Part shown: positions 1 to 6,391 of the stretch, piece after piece
How the letters are laid out: every line of letters begins with the position of its first letter
How positions within the stretch are numbered: the first letter of the stretch is position 1
NCBI GenBank assembly: GCA_025925615.1
Contig: JAICLN010000036.1
Location: 1-17,542 of the forward strand
Direction: 5' to 3'
From: Actinomycetospora sp.
GTDB lineage: Bacteria; Actinomycetota; Actinomycetes; Mycobacteriales; Pseudonocardiaceae
DNA: 17,542 bases
Position numbers and translations under genes: made by a program
The notes under the pieces: model-generated
The model's input: only the letters and a program-made list of their open reading frames with translations
What the model was told of the DNA's origin: nothing
Databases searched by the model: none

Positions 1-399
1 AGAGCCAGCGCCTGGCTCCGTCACCGCGATGGACGTGACAGCCGTGCCGGCGATGGCCGGGACGAGGTACTTCTGCTTCAGCTCCTCCGAGCCGAAGCGG
101 TGCAGCGACGGCGTCGCCATGTCGGTCTGCACGGCGACCGCCATGCCGACCCCGGCCGCGTCGCACCGCCCGATCTCCTCGGCGAGCACGACGGAGAACA
201 GGTGGTCCGCGCCGCCGCCGCCGTAGGCCGGGTCGTACTCGAGGCCCAGGTAGCCCAGGGCGCCCATCTGCGCGAACAGCTCGTGGGCGGGCATCTGTCC
301 GTCCCGCTCCCACGCGTCGACGTACGGGTCGATCTCGCGCTCGACGAACCCACGGACCGACTTCCGGAACGCCTGGTGCTCCGCGGTGAACGCCACCAT
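1..399 (-). CDS. Acyl-CoA dehydrogenase, N-terminal part (cut by window edge)
   Basis: The 133 visible residues are the N-terminal helical domain and the start of the middle beta domain of an FAD-dependent acyl-CoA dehydrogenase, which introduces the alpha-beta double bond in acyl-CoAs. Seen: the N-terminal pattern around FVEREIDPYVDAWE, the LGLEYDPAYGG segment, FGSEELKQKYL, and the flavin/substrate-contact motif SIAVTEPGAGS at the very edge. The active-site region lies outside the window. The ATG at 399 shares one base with the TGA of the upstream LLM oxidoreductase gene (TGATG), with a GGGAG ribosome site 8 bases before it, so the two are translationally coupled. It is the last visible member of the operon that starts at 7929. 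Family is certain; the substrate cannot be told. Confidence 0.93.
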   Translation of the reverse strand, partial: MVAFTAEHQAFRKSVRGFVEREIDPYVDAWERDGQMPAHELFAQMGALGYLGLEYDPAYGGGGADHLFSVVLAEEIGRCDAAGVGMAVAVQTDMATPSLHRFGSEELKQKYLVPAIAGTAVTSIAVTEPGAGS

Positions 400-1424
400 C
401 ACTGGTCTCCCGTCGTGTCCTGCAGGTACCGGCGCGCCGGCTCCCAGCGGTCGAGGTCCGCCCCGGTCGGCGCGTAGAGCGGGATGCGCTGCGCGACACC
501 GCCGAAGCGCCGCGCGAGGGCCGGGCCCACGTCGTCGGGTTCGGCGACGATCGCGATCGCGTGCAGCACCTCGTCGTCGACCAACTGCCCCATCGCGTCC
601 CAGTCGTTCCGCTTGCTGGCCCGGTTGAGCTCCGTGGCGAGCTCACCCCAGCCGTGCAGTTCGAGGACCGCCGCGTAGGCCGGCGTCGAGCCGTAGAAGG
701 CGACCTGGCGGCGCACGTCGCGCACCGAGGCGGCGAACTCCTCCTCGGTCGAGCCGGTGGCGATGAGCGCGGTGTTCGAGATCTCGAAGTCGCTGCCGTC
801 GCGCCCGGCCTTCTCGAAGCCCCGCCGCAGGGCCGGCAGTGTCACCTCGTGCAGGTAGCGCTCGGTGGTGAAGGCGTGGGCGAGGAAGCCGTCGGCGACC
901 TCGCCCGCGACCTCGGTCATCAGCGGCCCGACCCCGGCGAGGTGGATCGGCGGCGCGCCGTACGGGTTGGGCGGCGGGGCGAAGAACGGCGTCATCAGGG
1001 TGTGCGTGTAGAACTCGCCGCTGAACCGCAGCGGCTCGCCCTCGTTCCAGGTCGCCCAGATCGCGCGCACGGCCTGGATGTACTCGCGCATCCGGTCGGC
1101 GGGGCGGGACCACGGCATCGAGAACCGCCGGGTGACGTGCGGCTTGATCTGGGTGCCCAGCCCGAGCACGTAGCGTCCGCCCGAGACCGCGTGGAGGTCG
1201 TTCGCCGTGATCGCCGCGGTCATCGGCGTGCGGGCGAACGCGACGGTGATCGCGGTGCCCAGCGTGATCCGCTCGGTCCGGGTGGACGCGAGGGTCAGCC
1301 CCACGGTCGGGTCGTGCTGGGTCTCGGCGAACCAGACGGCGTCGTAGCCGCGCTCCTCGGCGTCGACCGCAGTGGCGACGAAGTCGTCGGCGGATCCGGT
1401 CACCAGGGTGGCGTCGACCTTCAC
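399..1424 (-). CDS. LLM-class F420-dependent oxidoreductase (MSMEG_2256-like)
   Basis: This 341-aa protein is a bacterial-luciferase-like TIM-barrel oxidoreductase of the type that uses coenzyme F420 in actinobacteria. Seen: the N-terminal beta strand MKVDATL, AEERGYDAVWFAETQHDP, the RITLGTAITVAFARTPM segment, SGGRYVLGLGTQ and IHLAGVGPLMTEVAGEVADGFLAH, which together match the subfamily named after MSMEG_2256 (from memory). The GTG start at 1424 overlaps the TGA of accA by four bases (GTGA) and has GAGGAG 8 bases upstream. Its stop overlaps the following acyl-CoA dehydrogenase. Such tight coupling says the enzyme acts in the same pathway as the carboxylase, but the reaction is unknown. Use of F420 rather than FMN is inferred from subfamily resemblance. 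Confidence 0.92.
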   Translation of the reverse strand: MKVDATLVTGSADDFVATAVDAEERGYDAVWFAETQHDPTVGLTLASTRTERITLGTAITVAFARTPMTAAITANDLHAVSGGRYVLGLGTQIKPHVTRRFSMPWSRPADRMREYIQAVRAIWATWNEGEPLRFSGEFYTHTLMTPFFAPPPNPYGAPPIHLAGVGPLMTEVAGEVADGFLAHAFTTERYLHEVTLPALRRGFEKAGRDGSDFEISNTALIATGSTEEEFAASVRDVRRQVAFYGSTPAYAAVLELHGWGELATELNRASKRNDWDAMGQLVDDEVLHAIAIVAEPDDVGPALARRFGGVAQRIPLYAPTGADLDRWEPARRYLQDTTGDQ

Positions 1425-3439
1425 GGACCCATCTCCTCGGGGGTGTCAGTGGTCTCTCGGGCGGCCAGGGTCACGAGCGTCGCGTGCGCCTGGACGTACT
1501 GCCCCACCTCGACGTGGACCGTCTCGACGACGCCGTCCGCGGCCGCCAGGGCCGGGTGCTCCATCTTCATGGCCTCGAGCACGACGAGGCGCTGGCCGGC
1601 GGTGACGGCGTCGCCCGGCGCGACGAAGACCTCGACGACGGTGCCGGGGACCTCCGAGACCGGGTTGCCGGCGACGAGGGCCGCGTCGCTGTCGGGCAGC
1701 CGCGGGCGGGTCCGCCAGGTCGTGCTGCGCTCGCCGTCGTCGACGTCGGTGAGGTCGCCGTACCGGGCGACCCGGCAGGCGCGCTCGACGCCGTCGTCCA
1801 CGACCCGGACGGTGTCCGGGGTGAGGTCGCGTAAGGTGAGCGGCGCGCCGTCGAGGTCGAGCGCGGTGTCGCCGCGGGCCGCGCGGAGGCGGTAGGTGAC
1901 GACGTGCTCGCCGTCGGGACCCGCCAGCTCGGCCCGGGCCGGCGGGGTGCCGCGCAGGAGGCGGAAACCCGGCGGGGCGTGGGGGTCGTCGGCGCGGCGT
2001 GCGGCGGCCGCGGTGGCGAGGACGGCGGCGAGGTGGGCGCGCGGGGGCGGCTCGGGTCGGCGCAGGTCGGCGTGGCGCTCGAGGAAGTCGGTGCGGGTGG
2101 CGCCGGCGAGGAAGTCGTCATTCCGGAGGGTTCGGACGAGGAGATCACGGTTCGTCGTGACGCCGTGGATCTCGGCGCGGGCGAGGCCGGCGGCGAGCTG
2201 TCGGGCGGCGGCCGGGCGGGTGCCCGCGTGGGCGATGACCTTGGCGATCATGGGGTCGGAGTAGGCCGAGACGGTGCCGGACGTGCCGACGGCGTCCTCC
2301 CAGCGCAGATCCGTGCCGTGCGCGTAGCGGTACAGCGGGCCGGGGGACGGGCGGTCGTCGTGGGCGGGGTCCTCGGCGTAGAGGCGGACCTCGATCGCGT
2401 GCCCGGACGGGCGCAGGTCGTCCTGGGCGAACGGGAGCTCGGCGCCCTCGGCGACGGCGAGCTGCAGGGCGACGAGGTCGACGCCCCAGACCTCCTCGGT
2501 GACCGGGTGCTCGACCTGCAGGCGGGTGTTCATCTCGAGGAAGAAGAAGCCGGCCCTCGATGCAAGCGGAGCGTCGTTGCTGGCGTCCAGTGGCAGGAAA
2601 GCCCCGTCGTCGAGCAGGAACTCGACGGTCCCGGCGCCGACGTAGCCGAGCTTCTCCGCGAGCGCGACGGCCGTGGCGCCCATGCGGGTGCGGAGCTCGT
2701 CGTCGACGGCCGGCGACGGCGCCTCCTCGACGACCTTCTGGTGCCGACGCTGGATCGAGCACTCCCGCTCGCCGAGGTGCACGACGTGCCCGTGGGTGTC
2801 GGCGAGCACCTGGATCTCGATGTGGCGCGGCGCGACGAGGAGGCGCTCGAGGAAGACGGTGTCGTCGCCGAAGGAGCGCTGCGCCTCGGCGCGGGCCGAT
2901 CGGATCGCCTCGTCGAGATCGGCGGGGTCCTCGACGCGGCGCATCCCGGTGCCGCCCCCACCGGCGCTGGCTTTGACCAGCAGCGGGAACCCGACGTCCT
3001 CCCCGGCCGCGGCGAGGTCGGTGTCGGGGGTGACGAGGGCGTCGGGCAGCGTCGGGACGCCGGCGGCGCGGGCGAGGTCCTTGGCGGCGTGCTTGACGCC
3101 CATCGCCTCGATGGCCTCGGGCGGCGGGCCGACCCAGGTGAGGCCGGCGGCGGTGACGGCCCGCGCGAAGGCGGCGTTCTCGGAGAGGAACCCGTAGCCG
3201 GGGTGGATCGCGTCGGCGCCGGCGACGCGGGCGGCGTCGAGGATCTGCTGCTGGCCGAGGTAGGTCTCGGCCGAGGTCGAGCCGCGCAGGGCGACGGCGC
3301 GGTCGGCGTCGGTGACGTGCGGGTCGTGGGCGTCGGGCTCGGAGTACACGGCGATGGTGCGGATGCCCTGGGCGCGGGCGGCACGCATGACCCGTCGGGC
3401 GATCTCGCCGCGGTTGGCCACGAGCAGCGTCTGGATCAA
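1421..3439 (-). CDS. accA: Acyl-CoA carboxylase alpha subunit (biotin carboxylase + BCCP) with an in-frame repeat-derived insertion
   Basis: The protein (672 aa from the TTG at 3439) carboxylates its own biotin with ATP and bicarbonate and passes the carboxyl group to the beta subunit. Seen: biotin carboxylase N-domain (LLVANRGEIARR, residues 5-16; IHPGYGFLSEN), ATP-grasp Gly-rich loop (160-165, GGGGTG, where Lys or Arg is usual at the Thr), QRRHQK (230-235), catalytic EMNTR (302-306), QVEHPVTEE, and a C-terminal biotinyl domain with EAMKMEH, biotin Lys about 625. Between LLDDG and FFFLEMN there are about 18 extra residues (280-297, AFLPLDASNDAPLASRAG), whose DNA repeats the intergenic sequence at 3461-3485. 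I chose TTG at 3439 because MIQTLLVANRGE is the usual N-terminus and GGAGGA lies five bases upstream; an ATG at 3508 would add 23 residues read through the repeat copy. An AccA2-like or methylcrotonyl-CoA-type alpha subunit is likely. Confidence 0.95.
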   Translation of the reverse strand: MIQTLLVANRGEIARRVMRAARAQGIRTIAVYSEPDAHDPHVTDADRAVALRGSTSAETYLGQQQILDAARVAGADAIHPGYGFLSENAAFARAVTAAGLTWVGPPPEAIEAMGVKHAAKDLARAAGVPTLPDALVTPDTDLAAAGEDVGFPLLVKASAGGGGTGMRRVEDPADLDEAIRSARAEAQRSFGDDTVFLERLLVAPRHIEIQVLADTHGHVVHLGERECSIQRRHQKVVEEAPSPAVDDELRTRMGATAVALAEKLGYVGAGTVEFLLDDGAFLPLDASNDAPLASRAGFFFLEMNTRLQVEHPVTEEVWGVDLVALQLAVAEGAELPFAQDDLRPSGHAIEVRLYAEDPAHDDRPSPGPLYRYAHGTDLRWEDAVGTSGTVSAYSDPMIAKVIAHAGTRPAAARQLAAGLARAEIHGVTTNRDLLVRTLRNDDFLAGATRTDFLERHADLRRPEPPPRAHLAAVLATAAAARRADDPHAPPGFRLLRGTPPARAELAGPDGEHVVTYRLRAARGDTALDLDGAPLTLRDLTPDTVRVVDDGVERACRVARYGDLTDVDDGERSTTWRTRPRLPDSDAALVAGNPVSEVPGTVVEVFVAPGDAVTAGQRLVVLEAMKMEHPALAAADGVVETVHVEVGQYVQAHATLVTLAARETTDTPEEMGP
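2549..2611 (-). repeat. Repeat copy R1a, inserted in-frame in accA
   Basis: On the minus strand, bases 2611 down to 2587 (beginning GACGACGGGG, ending CCACTGG) are identical to the plus-strand bases 3461-3485, and the next ten bases match at seven. The first three codons (DDG) may be native to accA. The following 54 bases (2602 down to 2549) encode the 18 residues that biotin carboxylases such as E. coli AccC lack at this point, and they keep the frame. The right-hand end of the element is not defined by this single comparison. Confidence 0.7.
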
Positions 3440-3444
3440 CGTGT

Positions 3445-3450
3445 TCCTCC
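3445..3450 (-). promoter_or_regulatory. Ribosome binding site that decides the TTG start of accA
   Basis: On the minus strand GGAGGA sits five bases before TTG at 3439. This is a strong Shine-Dalgarno sequence at proper spacing. Together with the family N-terminus it argues against the longer reading frame that begins at 3508. Confidence 0.75.
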
Positions 3451-3460
3451 GGGCCTCGGC

Positions 3461-3495
3461 GACGACGGGGCTTTCCTGCCACTGGTTGCAAGCAA
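3461..3495 (+). repeat. Repeat copy R1b in the accD-accA gap
   Basis: Bases 3461-3485 equal, in inverted orientation, the segment 2611-2587 inside accA. Similarity continues to about 3495, giving 32 matches in 35 bases. The copy lies in the 106-bp gap between the accD stop (3546) and the accA start (3439), just upstream of the accA ribosome site. It ends in the near-palindromic TTGCAAGCAA. Confidence 0.7.
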
Positions 3496-3545
3496 TTGAA
3501 GGGAGCACGCCGATAGGGCTTCGCTGGCATGGGGGGCCACGGGGC

Positions 3546-5168
3546 TCACATCCGGAACGGCGCGAAGTGCGTCGCGCCCTCGATCGGCGCGGAGTGCACC
3601 GCGCGCAGCGCCAATGACAGCACCGTGCGCGTGTCGGCCGGGTCGATGACGCCGTCGTCCCAGACCCGTCCCGACGCGTACACCGCGTTCGACTGCGCCT
3701 CCACGGCGTCCTCGACCGCCTTCCTCGTCGCGGCGTCCGTCGCCTCGTCGTACTCCCGTCCCGCCCGCTGCGCCGAGCGTCGTTGCACCAGGGACATGAC
3801 CCCCGCGAGCTGCTGGCCGCCCATCACCGCGATGCGGTGGTTGGGCCAGGTGAAGACGAACCGCGGGTCGTACGCCCGCCCCGACATCCCGTAGTTCCCC
3901 GCGCCGTAGGACGCGCCGACCATGAGCGTCAGGTGCGGCACCGTCGAGTTCGACACCGCGTTGATCAGCTTCGCGCCGTCCTTGATGATCCCCCCCCGCT
4001 CGTACGCCGATCCGACCATGAACCCGGTGATGTTCTGGACGAACAGCAGCGGGATCGACCGGGCGTTCGCGAGCTGGATGAAGTGCGCGCCCTTCTGGGA
4101 CTCCTCGGAGAAGAGGATGCCGTTGTTGGCCAGCACCCCCACCGGGAAACCGCCCAGCGACCCGAACCCGCACACCAGCGTCGTCCCGTACAGCGGCTTG
4201 AACTCGTCGAAGCGCGACCCGTCCAGCACCCGGGCGAGCACGTCGCGGACCTCGACCGAGCGCTTCGGGTCGCTCGCGGCGCATCCACGCAGCTCGGAGG
4301 GGTCGTACCGCGGCTCCTCGACCGGCCCTGGCGCCATCACCGAGGGCCACCCCAGCGATGCCACGATCCGCCGCCCGATCCGCAGCGCGTCGTACTCGTC
4401 GGCGGCGAGGTGGTCGGCGAGCCCCGACTCCCGGGCGTGCATCTCCGCGCCGCCCAGGGTCTCGTCGTCGACGTCCTCGTTGATCGCCATCTTCACCAAC
4501 GGCGGCCCGCCCAGGTAGACCGTGGCCTGGCCGCGGACGAACACGGTGTACTCGCTCATCCCCGGCATGTACGCGCCGCCGGCCGTGGAGGAGCCGAACA
4601 CCAGCGAGATCGTCGGGATCCCGGCCGCCGAGAGCCGCGTCATCTCCCGGAACGTCCGCCCGCCCGGCACGAAGAGGTCGGCCTGGCGCGGCAGGTCGGC
4701 GCCGCCGGACTCGACGAGCGCGACGACGGGCAGCCGGTTGCGCTCCGCGATCTCCAGGGCGCGCAGCTGCTTGGTGACCCCGATCGGCGTGATCGAGCCG
4801 CCCTTCACCGTCGGCTCGTTCGCGACGACCATGACGTCGACGCCGCTCACCGTCCCGATCCCGCAGATCAGACCCGCACCCGGCGTCGTGAGGTCGGGCT
4901 CGTGCGCGCCCGCGAGGGCCGCGACCTCGAGGAACGGGGCGTCGGCGTCGAGCAGCAGGTCGACCCGCTCGCGGGCGGTGAGCTTGCCGCGCTCGTGGTG
5001 CCGGTCGACGTAGCGCGTACCGCCGGCGGCGAGCACGGTGTCCACGACGGCGTCGACGTCGGCCAGGGCGGCGATCATCGCGTCGCGGTCGGCGGTGAAG
5101 GTTCCCGACGTCGGGTCGAGGCGGCTCGTGATCACCGGCGCCGGTTCACGATGCGAGGAAGGGTTCAT
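3546..5168 (-). CDS. accD: Acyl-CoA carboxylase beta subunit (carboxyltransferase)
   Basis: This 540-aa carboxyltransferase moves the carboxyl group from biotin on AccA to an acyl- or enoyl-CoA. Seen: the N-terminal RGKLTARERVD (60-70), VESGGADLPRQ, the first crotonase-fold oxyanion site GSSTAGGAYMPGMSE (192-206), and the second half with ANNGILFSEESQKGAHFI (347-364), QNITGFMVG and GASYGAGNYGMSGRAY (418-433). The GILFSE/KGAHF/QNITGFMVG set is that of the methylcrotonyl-/geranyl-CoA carboxylase branch and not of the PccB/AccD5 branch. The neighbouring dehydrogenases recall mycobacterial accD2-accA2. The start is ATG at 5168; the ribosome site is poor (CAGG one base away), so start choice is less sure than family. 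It sits 47 bp after the dehydrogenase gene and 106 bp before accA, in the same operon. Confidence 0.95.
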   Translation of the reverse strand: MNPSSHREPAPVITSRLDPTSGTFTADRDAMIAALADVDAVVDTVLAAGGTRYVDRHHERGKLTARERVDLLLDADAPFLEVAALAGAHEPDLTTPGAGLICGIGTVSGVDVMVVANEPTVKGGSITPIGVTKQLRALEIAERNRLPVVALVESGGADLPRQADLFVPGGRTFREMTRLSAAGIPTISLVFGSSTAGGAYMPGMSEYTVFVRGQATVYLGGPPLVKMAINEDVDDETLGGAEMHARESGLADHLAADEYDALRIGRRIVASLGWPSVMAPGPVEEPRYDPSELRGCAASDPKRSVEVRDVLARVLDGSRFDEFKPLYGTTLVCGFGSLGGFPVGVLANNGILFSEESQKGAHFIQLANARSIPLLFVQNITGFMVGSAYERGGIIKDGAKLINAVSNSTVPHLTLMVGASYGAGNYGMSGRAYDPRFVFTWPNHRIAVMGGQQLAGVMSLVQRRSAQRAGREYDEATDAATRKAVEDAVEAQSNAVYASGRVWDDGVIDPADTRTVLSLALRAVHSAPIEGATHFAPFRM

Positions 5169-5202
5169 CCTGACGTCAGGTGGCAGCGATGGTCCGTCGC
5201 TG
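5169..5202 (-). promoter_or_regulatory. Palindrome and hairpin in the accD leader
   Basis: Two structures fill most of the 47-bp gap before accD. CCTGACGTCAGG (5169-5180) is a perfect 12-bp palindrome touching the start codon. CAGCGA (5184-5189) and TCGCTG (5197-5202) form a 6-bp stem with a 7-base loop. They could affect initiation at accD or mark an RNA processing site. A chance origin is possible in DNA this GC-rich. Confidence 0.3.
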
Positions 5203-5215
5203 GCGCGCGGGCGGG

Positions 5216-6391
5216 TCACGAATCCAACCCCAGGCGGCCGGCGATGACCTCGTCCATGATCTCGTTCGCCCCGCCGCCGATCCCCAGGATGCGGGCGTCG
5301 CGGTAGTGGCGCTCCACCTCGACGCCGTGCAGGTAGCCCGCGCCGCCGTGGAGCTGGACGGCCTGGTCGACGACCCAGTCGCAGGCCTCGACGGCGGTGT
5401 TCTTCGCCATCGCCAGCTCGGCGACGAGGTCCTCCGCGCCCGCCTCGTAACGCGCCAGGACGTCGCGCACGTACGTCCGCGCCACGGTCGCCCGCCGCGC
5501 CATCTGCGCGATCCGGTGCCGCACGACCTGCCGGGAGGCCAGCGGCGCGCCGAACGTCTCCCGCTCCCGCGCCCACGCCACGGTCAGTTCCACGCACCGC
5601 AACGCCGTCGCGTACGCCTGCACGGCCAGCGACAACCGCTCCGTCGCGAACCGCTCCATGATCTGCCGGAACCCGCTGCCCTCGGCTCCGACGAGGTTCG
5701 ACGCCGGCACCCGGACCTCGTCGTAGGCGATCGTCGCGGTGTCGGAGCAGTGCCAGCCCATCTTGCGGAGCCGCGTGCGCGAGACCCCGGGGCGGTCGGT
5801 CTCGACGACGAGCAGCGAGATGCCGCGGTGCCTGGGGCCGCCGGTGCGCACCGCCGTCGTCACGTAGTCCGCGCGGAGCCCGGAGGTGATGAAGGTCTTC
5901 GCGCCGGTCACCACGTAGTCCTCACCGTCGGGTACGGCCCGGGTGGTGATCGCGGCGACGTCGGAGCCCGTGCCCGGCTCGGTGATGCCGAGCGATCCGA
6001 TCAGCTCGCCACGCAGCGTCGGCCGGACGAACCGGTCGACCAGGTCCGCCGAGCCGCGCAGCGCGATGTGCGGCGCCGCGATGCCGTGGGTGAACAGGCC
6101 CGCGCACATCCCGCTGGACCCGCCGGCGAGGATCAGCTCCTCGGCGACGAGCGCGGTGTCGAGGTGCTCGCCGTCGCCCCCGGCCGCCTCGGGGAAGCCG
6201 AGGGCCAGCAGTCCGAGCTCACCCGCACGGCGGTGCAGCGAGCGTGGCAGCTCGCCCGCGTCCTCCCAGCCCTCGAGGTGCGGCACGATCTCCCGCTCGG
6301 TGAACCGCCGCACCATCGCGCGCAGCTCGCGGCGCTCCGGGGTCTCCCAGGCGTCGTGCGCGCTGACCGGCGGCGAACCCACGGCGGTCAC
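5216..6391 (-). CDS. Acyl-CoA dehydrogenase, isovaleryl-/long-chain-type
   Basis: A full-length (391 aa) FAD-dependent acyl-CoA dehydrogenase. Seen: the N-terminal helical domain (RRFTEREIVPHLEGWED), GSLGITEPGTGSDVAAITTRA (132-152), VTGAKTFITSG (161-171), MGWHCSDTATIAYDEVRVP, and the C-terminal helices with QLHGGAGYLHG and GGANEIMDEVIAGRLG. The position that carries the catalytic Glu in short- and medium-chain enzymes (Tyr-Glu-Gly-Thr) is Gly here. A Glu is present instead at 251 in ATERLSLA, as in isovaleryl-CoA and long-chain dehydrogenases. GTG at 6391 overlaps the fadD stop by four bases (GTGA). The likely product is the enoyl-CoA used by the carboxylase encoded next door, for example a branched or long-chain enoyl-CoA (inferred). 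Confidence 0.94.
   Translation of the reverse strand: MTAVGSPPVSAHDAWETPERRELRAMVRRFTEREIVPHLEGWEDAGELPRSLHRRAGELGLLALGFPEAAGGDGEHLDTALVAEELILAGGSSGMCAGLFTHGIAAPHIALRGSADLVDRFVRPTLRGELIGSLGITEPGTGSDVAAITTRAVPDGEDYVVTGAKTFITSGLRADYVTTAVRTGGPRHRGISLLVVETDRPGVSRTRLRKMGWHCSDTATIAYDEVRVPASNLVGAEGSGFRQIMERFATERLSLAVQAYATALRCVELTVAWARERETFGAPLASRQVVRHRIAQMARRATVARTYVRDVLARYEAGAEDLVAELAMAKNTAVEACDWVVDQAVQLHGGAGYLHGVEVERHYRDARILGIGGGANEIMDEVIAGRLGLDS

Noticed and set aside
1904..3499. Long open frame (about 530 codons) on the plus strand opposite accA.
   Set aside because: It is a mirror frame of accA in high-GC DNA: its translation is Gly/Arg/Val-rich with no domain, while accA on the other strand has all biotin carboxylase motifs.
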